Assembly (NCBI RefSeq): GCF_043641665.1
Contig: NC_092196.1
Coordinates: forward strand, 13,715,192-13,779,191
Direction: 5' to 3'
Length of the DNA: 64,000 nt
Source of the DNA: Enoplosus armatus
Lineage: Eukaryota; Chordata; Actinopteri; Centrarchiformes; Enoplosidae
This document shows, piece by piece, positions 39,251-50,466 of the stretch. Position 1 is the stretch's first letter, and the number at the start of each line of letters is the position of its first letter. The position numbers were made by a program, and so were the translations under genes. The notes beneath the pieces are model-generated. The model did no database searches, was not told where the DNA came from, and saw only the letters and a list, made by a program, of their open reading frames with translations.

Positions 39251-42200
39251 AGTCATGAAAACAATCCCTTGTAATCTTGCAGGGTTTACCAGCTTTTTAA
39301 GTTGTTGTCAAAATAATGAACTTAATTGTTGATAGAGGGTTTCTTCCACTGAATTAAATGTTTCTTATCCACTCAAGCTTATTGTCCCCATTGACCCAAG
39401 CAAAGATTAGTACACACCTGATGTATGTTTGTTGAATTCTGCACCCACCTTAGATTTTTTCAATATTATATCATTAATCATTGTTAGAGATTACAATAAT
39501 AAAATACAATGGGATGGAAATTATATGTTGCACTATATGATGCTTCTGTTTTGCAGGCTGACACCTCTATGGCAATGGACACGGACAGTAATGCAGATGA
39601 GGAGGGGGCTGATGAGAGCCGGGATGGGCAGGATGGACCCTCTCCTGGTCGCGCTTATGAAGATGCCGCCGTGCACTGTGCCTCTGTGCGAGCCGTCTCT
39701 GCCCCCTGCTCTCCCTCTGGCACTCGGCCTAGCCCCGGCTGCGGCCCTGGCTCTGGTCTGGACTGTGTCTCTTTCCAGAAGGCTGGTGAGAGGCCCAGCT
39801 CCTTGCCCCCCTCCAGCCCCAGGGCCCTTGCACACAATGACTGGGCCTATCATTCTGCTGTCTGCCCAGCAGAGCGCCAGCACCCAGGAATGCAGAGAGA
39901 CAAAGGTATTCACGCTGGTAGTCTAATATGCACACCCGGCATTATGGGGCACTCGAATATTGTTTCATGTGCAAGATTTATGCTTTGTTTTGCATTGTGA
40001 ATAGGAACGGGAGCTGGATGAGTGACATGGTTATTGACAGTAGAATTGCCTTAGTTAATGTAAGCTAGACACTTACTTACTTACTTGCAGGAGAAAATAA
40101 TACATTTTCATGGCTTAGCAATGTCTTCCTGCAGTAAGACGTAAAGTCATTCATTGGCTTGTTTGTACCAGTTTTCAGGTTTAATGAACAGCGTTAAAAA
40201 CACACACACATAAAAGAACTTTCAGCTACATTAGTTTTTGATTAGCACTAGAATATGCAAGAATAAAGTCTGGTGTGACAGTATGGATTATATCAGCATG
40301 TAATGTAGATGGTTCGCTCTGTGTTAGCAGCAGCCACGAAGCCAGCAATCCACCCTGTAACCTCCAGGCCCAGTGTTTTAAAGAACAGCGTGAAGAAAGA
40401 AGATGGAGGCAAGACAGAGGATAATGGCCTTTCGTCTGATCAGTTGGTACCAGACTATGCAGCAGGGCTGGTAATTGGCCTGTAATCCTTTTGTGTCAAA
40501 TAACACCACCTGTATGTCTCTTTTGAGCTCTCTGCTTCACACCTGACATTTTCATGTTTCATTTGTTTTGTTCTGTTTTGTTTGGCTAACAGGATGAGAC
40601 CAAGAATGTATCTGATGGAAAACCACAGACACTGTCTTTTCCATCCGACAACTGTGAGTAACACAATGTTTGTTGTTTCTTTTTAAAGCTGCTGTATAGC
40701 CTGCATCTGTTTTGCCATGGACCAATTGATCACTAGACTACTCTCTTGTTTTGGGAAATGGTTTCTAATAAGACACACGCATGTTAAGGGAAACTAATGA
40801 CAGCTTATGTTTCAAATACCATTCTGGCTGTTATTTAGCCTTTTCGACTAGTGCGTGCCTTGAGGCATGCTTTTGGATTTTTTGAATGCTTCACAAGCTT
40901 GTCCTGCTGCGTCCTATCCAGGTGGTGTGCATTTTACTGTTAAAGGTTGTCGCTCAAAACATGCTGCCCCTCTGCCATACTGCATTGTTAACGGCAGTGG
41001 TGTGTAGAGATGTAAATCAGCAGACTTGAAATGGTTTGATTCAGTTCTGAAGTGGATGCATCACAATTTTGATTCAAGAAAAATCACCACTTGACCATGT
41101 AATAAACATACAGCTGCAGAGGGTCTCTAAAAGCTGTCAATTTAAATGGCTTTTAAGAGCTGCTTGGTACATAACATGTATGCGTATAGATGGCTCTTAA
41201 TAATTCAGAAAAGGTCTTGTTCATATTTTATGGTATGCATATGTTTGCCGATAAGCAAGGCAACATGACACTTTCACATTTATTTATGGACTCGATGAAA
41301 AGTTACTAGGGGTATAGTTCCCATCCACCACCTCAGAGACACAAGGTTTGATTCCCAGTTGAGGTTCCTCTAGCTTGCTTGTGTGTACCAATGAGCACAA
41401 TTAGTTATGTTTGCAGAGTTTGTTTCTTTGTTTAAAATCTGAAATGTGACTTTCTGGCGGTTGTAGATTTTCACTGTGTAGTGAGACATTGCCAAGAAAT
41501 CTCCAAGTAAATAACTAACATTACAGAAATAAATAATAGTAAAATGTTTTTACCACTGCACAAGTACAATGCCACTGATGCTGTAGTTGTTTCTGGGCCT
41601 GGATAGGGTTTGGCTAAAAATGGGGGTTTCGTCCCTGTCATGTGTCATGAAGACAGTCCTGCCAGCATCCTGTGAAAGTGGCCTGTTACTGTACCCTCAC
41701 TGTACTGAACCATGAACAAACTAATGGAAAAACATACTGTACCGTGACAGTAGAGGCCTCAGCGTGACACATAACTACCATGGAGAAAGCATCACTTCCA
41801 TTTCATCACAGCTTTGCTGCTGTTTGTTCAGCATCACATCACTGAATGTCAAGGATACAAAACTGCACATTTCTTGCACATTGATGCAGAATTGGAATAC
41901 GTTAGAACCATGGTTCTCATGAACTCTTCTCTTTGCTCCCATAGTGAGTCATACGAACTTTTAATTACTAATTTTATGCATAATACGACAGTAGGAGTAT
42001 CTCAGTTCAGTTTTCATAAATGATTTGAGGCCAAAAGGTAGTCATACTGTAGCCATTCGTTGCATGTTGCACATTGATATAGCAGGAAATAAGAGGCATG
42101 ATGGCTTTGATGTGAAATTAACAAGCGCAGATAATTTTGACTCCAAGAAAATGTTTTTTGGCACTGTTGTGTTCTCGCTTTCTAGGACAAGGCAGAATAC

Positions 42201-43391
42201 TGAAGTGTTTCTCCTACATGTTGTCAAACGATCACTTTAATAGAAACCAGTGAAATCAACTCTGCATTTTAGTGATCATTTAAGAAATGCTGCAGACTAC
42301 ATGCAGTCATGATATCTAATTAAATCAGTGTTTCACTGTGGTAACATTTGCAGTAATTTTGCTTCCATTTTGTTCCCAGGTACATTGAAGAATAAGATAG
42401 ATATATCCTCCTTTACTGCACCTGACGACAGTCTTCTGAATGGTGGTAAAGGTGATGAAGTGTGAGTATCCTGATATTAAGTCAGTACATTCTGCATTAG
42501 AAATGTATTTTTATCAGATTCAAAATCATGCCCCCCCTCCCTCTCTACAATGGTTTAAAACACCTTTCATGACTTATTTTTCATTTATTTATTGTCTTGA
42601 ATACTTAATTTACATATTTCTGAGGCACAAACTCTTGTCACACAGACAGTCACCTAAAAAGACAATAAAGTGAGACATTACCTGCTGAGGAAGAAGAGAG
42701 GTCACTCTGTGGTCTGTGTCTTTGACTCTCTTTCATCTGATCTTCCTCCAGCTCTGTGAAGAAGGAGAAGATGAGCCAGAACTTGTTGCAGTGGACTGTG
42801 GCAGATGTGGCCAGTTACTTCTCAGCTGCAGGCTTTCCAGAGCAGGCTGCGGCGTTTCGAACACAGGTCAGTGCACCACCACAAAACTGCCACAGAGGGT
42901 GCTACATGTACACTGAAAACCACACAGTGCATTTGTAGAGACAGTTAATATAAAGTGTGTTGCATGGTCCAAAAGCAGTGTATGCTGTGACCAATATCAA
43001 TCTATTTTTTTTTTTACATCCAGCTGTGTGGTAAAGGCTGCTAGAAAAGAAAACTGGCTGTCTTGAAGTGACTAGGAAAAATCTCAGATTTCTCTCTTGA
43101 AATACAAAGTTACTACACAGTGCGTCCTGGTGGCCATTTAAAAATAACACAAGTTACATTCAAAGATATTAAGCATTCAGAACATCCCCTTAGAGCTCTA
43201 TGGGTGACGCTAACTGGGTAAAATATCTTCTCTCTCCCTAACAGGAAATTGATGGGAAGTCCCTTCTCCTGATGCAGCGCTGTGACGTGTTGACTGGTTT
43301 GTCTATCCGACTCGGCCCTGCCCTCAAAATCTATGAGCGCCATGTAAAGGTGCTGCAGAGGACCCACTTCCTGGAATACGAAGACCTCTGA
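36621..43391 (+). CDS. samd1: SAM domain-containing protein 1 (atherin), CpG-island binding chromatin factor
   Basis: Nuclear protein of 410 aa. In mammals SAMD1 binds unmethylated CpG islands through an N-terminal winged helix and polymerises through a C-terminal SAM domain, acting with KDM1A and L3MBTL3. Exons: 36621-36983, 39557-39905, 40331-40446, 40593-40653, 42380-42461, 42752-42866 and 43245-43391; all phases close. The winged helix spans about 4-75 ([20 protein letters not shown], then RRRHG, then [10 protein letters not shown]). The middle is acidic and Ser/Pro-rich with two VKKE sumoylation-type motifs. SAM covers about 335-405 ([13 protein letters not shown] to ALKIYERHV). It is shorter than human (538 aa), mainly in the low-complexity middle. 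Exon 3 has a NAGNAG acceptor. It directly follows prkaca, as in human. Confidence 0.93.
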
Positions 43392-44532
43392 AGTGGTGAT
43401 TCACATGACAGACAGACAATGCTGCATTGACCCAAACATGCATGCAGTGCCCTCTCCCATCTGGATCCTGCCACCCACCTTCATATACAGAATATGTAGA
43501 GGGTGAGTGTGGGGGGGAAGGCTGCGGTGGAATTAACTTTCACTGTGAGAATGACCAGAAACTGAAAGACAGTCATCCTACCTCTCATTATGGTCTTTGG
43601 TTTTCATTTCACACGTGGCCGTTCGATTGCATTGTCAAGGATAGACTGCTGCGTTCAGAGTAAGTTTTAATGTGGAGGAGCAATGACCTTTCTGCAATAG
43701 TAAAAGATGGGTAATGCAGCCATTGAGGGGAACTGAGCCTTACACCAAGTGGACCACCTATGGGCAGAGATGTGACTTCATAGTGCTGTGAGCAAAGTGT
43801 TGTCACAGTTTCGGGTCCACGAGAAAATGTTGGCTAACTGTGGCTCAAAAATGTCTCCCTGCATCCTCTCTGTATCTATTACGGCACCTTGTGTTGGTCA
43901 AGTCACACAGATAAACATAAAGCACATCTGTTGTGCTTTTTCCTTTTCACACATGAGCTGAACTAAATGTCATCAAAGTGCTGAGGAAGTCACACTATCC
44001 ACATATCTACATCACCAGGGTCTGACTCCCGACTTATCATGACACCAATAGCTGCTGATGTTTGATTATGTTGTCAATGTCTCTGTATCTCTGAGATATA
44101 ACCAATAATGATATCCAAATACCTGCTGGGAAGGCAATATGTTGCGTTTTTGTTTTTTTAAATTTAGATCTGGCAGTGGTCCAACTTAATACAGCATTTT
44201 GGGGAACAACTGCAGATAGATGTGACCAGGAAATGTGCAGCATAATGGAATTTTTGCTTTCATACATAAGCAAAATAAAGTAATAAACATGGGAAAATGT
44301 TATTGTACTACAGAATACATTGTTTTAAATTTAATACTGCTGCTCAGTGCCTGTTTACAGAGCAGATATCTTGATCAAATGCAATATTTTGTGTTATCAT
44401 CAATTTATTATTTGTCCAGCGTCTCTGTGTTTTGATCTCTTGTATTGTGACATTCCATACGATGTAATCTACGTCTCCAGTGTATCTCCTCCCCCTTTTA
44501 TCTGTAGCGTTGATACTTATTCCAGAGTCACA

Positions 44533-44538
44533 AATAAA
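44533..44538 (+). terminator. samd1 poly(A) signal
   Basis: AATAAA followed by a TG/T-rich stretch, about 1.1 kb after the samd1 stop codon. It lies only about 40 bp from an opposite-strand signal for tecr. Confidence 0.6.
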
Positions 44539-44576
44539 GCTTGTGTCTCTCTGTTCAGTCACTTGTTTTGTGATAG

Positions 44577-44582
44577 TTTATT
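44577..44582 (-). terminator. Candidate tecr poly(A) signal
   Basis: TTTATT on the plus strand gives AATAAA on the minus strand, about 1.1 kb past the tecr stop codon. Use of this site would make the tecr and samd1 transcripts overlap or abut at their 3' ends. Confidence 0.4.
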
Positions 44583-44754
44583 ACACTTGTCATACCAATA
44601 ATTTTGCCTGAAAACAATTGTCTGGATGGGTCAGCGTCACCTTGAGAGGGTGTGAGGACAAGTGATCAAATATTGTAAACAAACTTTCAACTACAGATAA
44701 AAGTCCAGCTCAAGACTGAATGTTCTCCTCACATAAAAATTATAGCAGGACATT

Positions 44755-44774
44755 AAAAAAAAAAAAAAAAAAAA
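44755..44774. repeat. A20 homopolymer
   Basis: Run of about 20 A in the presumed tecr 3' UTR (a T run in that transcript). Confidence 0.9.
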
Positions 44775-45687
44775 GTAATTTAACTCGTTTAATCTGAAGG
44801 TTCAGATGATGCAGTGTTCTGTGAAATGAAATGTGAAATGCACATTCGGTGAAAATAAGCAGTTTGTATCTGCACAACTCTTCAGATTAGTACAAAAATA
44901 ATAGAGTGGGAAACGATCTGCACAATGCTGAGAATGCACAGAAACTAGATATTTTTTCACTTCTTCAATTGAACACTTTTTATATAATATAATCATCTTG
45001 TATAAGTAAGAAGTATATTTTTGTAGGACGTTTCTGTTCATGCTCTCAGCAGTGTTCAGAAATACACTTGATCCGTGTACAGACAAAAAGAAAATACCTC
45101 ACCCATGGTGGAAAACGTGGGAATCAGCATACAATTTGTAATCCAGATAGTGCTAACTCTACTGTAGTTTAAAGGTCACGTGGATCAGTCAGATTTGTAG
45201 AATACTGTATGAGGCCACAAAGTTGTCAGCTCCAGGCTGCACACTAGTTTGACAATGCGGATTAGCCTCTTGGTTTCCCAGCTCTGATTAAGTTGCCAAA
45301 AGTGAAAATAATGTGATTTGTTAAAAACTAAAACAGCACTCTCAATCAAACATGTAACAACTTACCGAAGTAGCAAAAAAATGTTTCATCCTCTTGCTTC
45401 TTCAAGATCACATACAACATTAAATTAAGACTTTGCTGCATTTAACTGTGAAGGCTTTCTTTGCCTTTAACAGTCCTGCATTCACCAGTCCAACACTCAG
45501 ATTAACTGTAACTGCCACTCCTTGTTATGGAGTGACACGTAAGAAGATGTTACATGGAGTCCATATGATCAAAATCCATCCGTGCTGTTAACCTCAGCAC
45601 ACACTTTCTGACATCCCAAAAAAAACCCCGACCCCGATCAGCAAGGGGGTGGATGTGTGTAGCAGCTGTTGTTTTCTATGCCAGGCT

Positions 45688-47390
45688 CTACAGGATAAAG
45701 GGGAGAATGGAGGAGCGCAGGGTCGGATAATCTCTGAACTCCTTTAAGTAGCTGCGGTGTTTGCCCTTAGCCCACACAGTCATCTGGACGAAGGCCACGA
45801 GAGTGAAGAAAGCCACAGGCACACACTGGGTCATCACTGTGAAGCCCATCCAGGAGCCCAGCTGTGAGCAAGACGCACACACACAAACACACACACACAC
45901 ACACACACATAGGGCATTGAGATTTATGTGTATTCATGTGTAGGACATAACCAGTAGATGGCAGCAATAGTGCACCTTATATTGCAAGGATGAAATACAG
46001 GTACTCTGTACTATTGACACTGGGTTGCACAGACACACAGTCAACTTCAGTATTTCAGTGTTGAAATGTGGAACGTTACTAGCTGAAAATTATGACTAAC
46101 TCTAAAGATATCCTCTTGATTTGACTAAATCAGACTGCTGAGGCCTCATATTAGCTTCAGATAAACTTTGGAATACATTTTGGAAGGATGAGGAAGATTT
46201 CGTCCCACGTCACTTACAATGGAAACACATTAAGAGGGAATGACTTAATGGCCAGTATGAACAAGAGGAATGCTTACAGTATGAAAAACCTGTTCAGTGT
46301 TCATATGGGCTCCTCATTATTGTTTTAAGACAGACTTGAAAAATTGTGAACCGATCCTTTAATGCGACATCATACAAATCACTAGTTCAAATTTAATTAA
46401 ACTAATCCACGGACCATCTGTATAGCTGACTGAACTGACTGTGAAGCCAAACATTTTTACGACATCACCTTTATTTTCTTTCATAGAACACAATTTAAAA
46501 ACATTATGCTTATTTTCCTTATTCCCTTATTAATTATGAATCTGCTTACCTCATATGTGTAATTCGGACAAGAGACCAGCCAAAAAATCCACGTGAAGGG
46601 ATTTTTCGTTGGGTAAGGAATCTTCTTGGTTTTTAAACCTGAGATGATGAGTGAACACAAATAAAATATTGTATTGTCCTGTACTGTTGGTTGTTTTTTT
46701 TTTTTAAATTAGATTGTTACTGATATAAAAATGCAAATTAATATTATATGCATTGTTAGAAAATGCTCACTTGCTAGTTTGAGGTTACGTAGAGCAACAT
46801 GGATGGAAAAATTCCCCACTTGACAGAACTGTGGGAATAAAAACAGCCAAAGATGATCATCTACATAACTATAGATAGTTGGGTTTAATATTTGGAAGAT
46901 GCCAGAAATATACAACTTAAACAGATCTCAAACTTACCAAGAAAATGTAAAGTCCTGTATTCACCTGCTGCTGCCCGTAATCTGTCAATGCGTCACAGAA
47001 AAATGGATTAAGATGGAAGTCAACTTCAAGTGATGAATTAAAGACAGAATTGCAGTGGTCTGCACTTACAGGGTGGGGTGTAGAGCGGGTGGTTGATGTA
47101 GTACGCCATCCAAGCTGCAGAGCACCAGTAATAGCCACAGTTCTGGAATAGAAAGAGAGACTATAATAAGTCAAACTGTCAAGATAGCGCTCCACATACA
47201 GAATAAGAACACAGCACAAAATAATAATATGATATATATCACATTCAAAGGTCAAAATTGTGCAGCTTACTCGCCTTAAATATGTTTCTGAGAGGCATGG
47301 TCCCATGGGAGATACGATGGACAAACAGTGTCTCCAGAATCCTCTTGATGTAGTGGAAGGAGTGACACATACAGGCCAAGCTGCAACAGG

Positions 47391-47428
<38 letters not shown>

Positions 47429-50400
47429 TTTAGCTGTGATTAACACATTGCCCCACCAAGTCCATTACACTAGGCCCCGACTCAGTATCACCATAGCAAG
47501 GTGCGACATGAGTGTTTGTCATGTTTAGGGGATATCTGTGCAAAGCCTGAGATTGTGTGAGACACACTGCAGCAACATCGAAAAAGATCCCCGAAAACAC
47601 AAGCTGACACTCACTGCACGACCCAGTGCTTGCTGCTGGTGAAGTCATATTTCGGAGAGTAGATGAAGGGGAGGCGGAAGTAGAACATTAAGTAGATGAT
47701 CAGTGGGCCGACGCACTCTGCCAGGAACACCTGAAGTGAACAAAGAAAAGATAGAAATGCTTTTTTTTTTATTTGCAGCCAGATTCATGAGAATAAGTGC
47801 AAAGATATGCTAAAAACAGCTCAGAAAACGTCATGAATGAATCCAATTAATTAACACCTCTCACAATTAACTTCCCTAACAGTAAATACACGAACCAGTG
47901 ATATTATAATATTTTCTCCCTGTTAGATCAGCACTTTGTCCGTTTAAACCCTCTGCCAAAGGGAGATCATGCAGCTGACACCAATATGGCTCTGGCTTCT
48001 CTAACAACCCACTTGTCAAAGCCATCTTAAATCAAAAACAGTTCATCTACTTCCCTCCTGCACTGACAACCATTCAGTGTAACAATAATAGCATTCAACA
48101 TGTGCCCATAGAGCAAATGAGACACTAAGACAGCTTGTAATACCAGCTTTCCACAAACGATATGATCAAGCGAAGCAGCACAGCTGGCAGTGAAATCGAT
48201 CCCTGAATCAGCACCTGGAGCAGAGCCCTGGCTCAGCATGCCTGACCAATAGCTACTGGTGATCTCTGCTGGGGGCACTACATGCTCCTCCACCCACCGT
48301 GGCATCAGTCTGAAGCCTGGCAGGGTGCAGGGGGTTATGTCAGGGTTGGTGAGGACAGGGAATGTAGAGACTGGGTGGGCAAGGGTGAGTTAAGAGGCGC
48401 AGTGAAAGGCAAGTGAGAGGTCAGGGGGATAAACACCTTTGGGAGAAATGGGGCCGTGAGATTATATGTCCTAGGACAGAGGACAGGCGGTGCAGGAGGT
48501 GAGAGAAAAAAGAACCACAGCAAATCACCTCTATCTCTCACTGTGGGTTGATATTTATATTCAAGAGTTATTGAGTGGGTGAGAGGGTGTCTCTTTATAT
48601 TTAAAGTGCAAGAATCTTAAAAGACCATACCAGAGGTTTTGCATGTTTTTGCATATTAAGTAGAAATTGTGTACACTTTGCAGACCATTTTGCAAAGCAG
48701 GCCTCTTTCCCTGATAGTCAGCTGATAAAAAAACCCATTGCATTCATTAGCTGCAGTTTGCTGTAGCTGAATCATATCCAGAAGACGAGCATGCAAACTT
48801 TGGACTTGAAAAGGACCATGTGAATTTAATTAAAATCAGAGGATCAGATCGTGCATGCTGGAGCATCCTTGAAATCAACAACAGGCATATTTTTTAAAAC
48901 TGAATTACCACACTGTGGTAAAAATGTTGGCAAGTTGATTTTTATTACGGGATAACAAATGAACAAATGAATGTGGAAAGTGGGAATCAATCCAAAAACA
49001 TGTCATGTAGTATACTTAAAATAGCAGTAATGTAAAGCATGCATGATTGCATGCATAGAATACCACTATATGGTCCTAAATATTGTGTGTCTGTGCACAT
49101 GTGGACTCACGGTTCCCCATGTGAGCTGAGGTCCTAGGTCACTGAAGTAAAAGCTGGCTGTGGTTCCCACAGGAAGTGTCTGCAGAACTTCCTCATCCCT
49201 GAGACACTTGGCCTCTGAGAAACAACAACCATCAGCCAAGATAAGACCAGACAACATTACATAACTTCATCACAACACCAGTCAACCGAGTTTGATAAAT
49301 GCAGAATTGATTGTAAAAAGCAGACGCACTTGGATCCAAACGCAGGGATTGTCTGGCTGGGTACCACTTTGGATCTGTCGAAATGGAGAGGAACTTTACT
49401 CTTGGCATGCTTGAGAGATCATTTATTAAAGATTAAAATGAAGATAGGAATAAATAGAAAATGGAGAATTACGTAAACTTACTCACATGATTTGTGAAAC
49501 AAAGCTTTAATATCCAAAACAGTGGCAGTTGGCTCCACCTGCAACCAAAATGTAAAAATAAATTTAATGTAGGTTTATTATCAGCAACATTAGAGTGCAG
49601 ACCGCCATATTGACAAGTCAATTTACAAGACATTGAGTGCTAAAAATACAACAGCAGAAGTCATACTGTTTTTTACTGCAGAAGTTTAATTTCTTTTGGA
49701 ATCTGTCAGACTTGCATTTTGCCATTTTCATCTGCAATGTTTTGACACGACTCTACACATTTATACAAGCTGCTAATCATGTCTGCCTGCCTGTCTGCCT
49801 GCCTGCCTGTTGGGCCCCATGCAGCACAGGCATGTACTCTAGCTGGAACAGAAAATTCCTGTCAGATGAAGAGGGAATTCTCACCTCCTAACCGCAACGC
49901 TCGCTCAATAGAAACGTAACTGATAATGGCTGCACTTGACTGGGCCGCCTGTGAAGTAGATGATTACCTGTAAAATTGCCCGTCTGCTCACAGCGATGAC
50001 CCTGTAGTTTTTGAGCTAACACAAACATATTTCCTCTGACTTCACGGCAAAGTGATCATGCTATAAAACAAATTTAAATAATAAAACTTTAAAAGGAATC
50101 CACTAGGAGGTAATAAACTGTGGTAATTGACCATAAAACCTATAGAATGCTACAAGTTCTCAAGCACTCTATGTGTCTGTTGTGTAGGACTTATATCTGT
50201 GACCAAAATGCATCATGCCCCAGTTAAAGCAAGTATTATCTGGTCCTCTAAAATCATTATGGTCAATATAAAAGGTGAGTGTAATCAGAAACCCTCACCT
50301 TGTCCAGCAGCAGCAGTTTCTCTTTAGTCTTTAAGTCCACAATCTCCACCTCAAAGTAAACAATCCTTTTGGCCTTTTTGGGAGGTTTCGGTTTTGGCCT

Positions 50401-50466
50401 CGCTGAAGACTTCTTCTCAGGTTCTGCTTCATTTACATTCTTTGCCTCTAAGGCGAGTACATCCAT
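45688..50466 (-). CDS. tecr: Very-long-chain (trans-2,3-)enoyl-CoA reductase
   Basis: ER multi-pass enzyme that performs the NADPH-dependent last step of the very-long-chain fatty-acid elongation cycle and acts in sphingosine degradation. It has 342 aa in eleven exons on the minus strand: 50466-50299, 49538-49487, 49374-49330, 49214-49111, 47730-47615, 47380-47275, 47142-47070, 46981-46938, 46828-46771, 46638-46550 and 45861-45688. The N-terminal ubiquitin-like part ([14 protein letters not shown] to [11 protein letters not shown]) precedes several membrane helices. The steroid 5-alpha-reductase-type C-terminus includes [18 protein letters not shown] and [17 protein letters not shown]. Exon 1 adds about 34 residues rich in Lys/Pro/Glu before the usual start. 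Intron 6 has a GC donor. Zebrafish has two tecr paralogues, and I cannot tell which this is; TECRL is less likely given the [15 protein letters not shown] end. Confidence 0.94.
45876..45909. repeat. (CA)n microsatellite
   Basis: About 16 CA units with one interruption, directly upstream of the last tecr exon's acceptor. Confidence 0.9.
45951..45966 (+). promoter_or_regulatory. CTCF-like motif in tecr intron 10
   Basis: CCAGTAGATGGCAGCA matches CCASYAGRKGGCRSYR at all 16 positions. Occupancy cannot be judged from sequence. Confidence 0.5.
46139..46362 (+). repeat. MITE-like interspersed repeat, copy 2
   Basis: Same family and orientation as the element at 3.3-3.5 kb. It shares GGCCAGTATGAACA and TCAGTGTTCATATGGGC and ends with the reverse complement of TTAAAGGATCGGTTCACAAT. 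It lies in tecr intron 10; the left edge is approximate. Confidence 0.6.
47273..47274 (-). other. Non-canonical GC splice donor of tecr intron 6
   Basis: Exon 6 must end AAG (RNIFK) to join NCGYYW in exon 7, and the intron starts GCGAGT. A GT four bases further on would shift the frame. The intron is 132 nt and has a normal CAG acceptor. Confidence 0.8.
47391..47427. repeat. (CA)n microsatellite in tecr intron 5
   Basis: About 17 CA units close to the exon 6 acceptor (a GT run in the tecr transcript). Confidence 0.9.
49781..49810. repeat. (CTGC/CTGT)n tetranucleotide repeat
   Basis: Seven CTGC or CTGT units in tecr intron 1. Confidence 0.8.

Noticed and set aside
39533..39935. Antisense and alternative-frame open frames over samd1 exon 2.
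   Set aside because: They arise from the GC-rich, low-complexity Ser/Pro-coding sequence of samd1.
41300..41370. tRNA-like B-box word GGTTTGATTCCC.
   Set aside because: No matching A-box or cloverleaf can be formed; probably a degenerate SINE head or chance.
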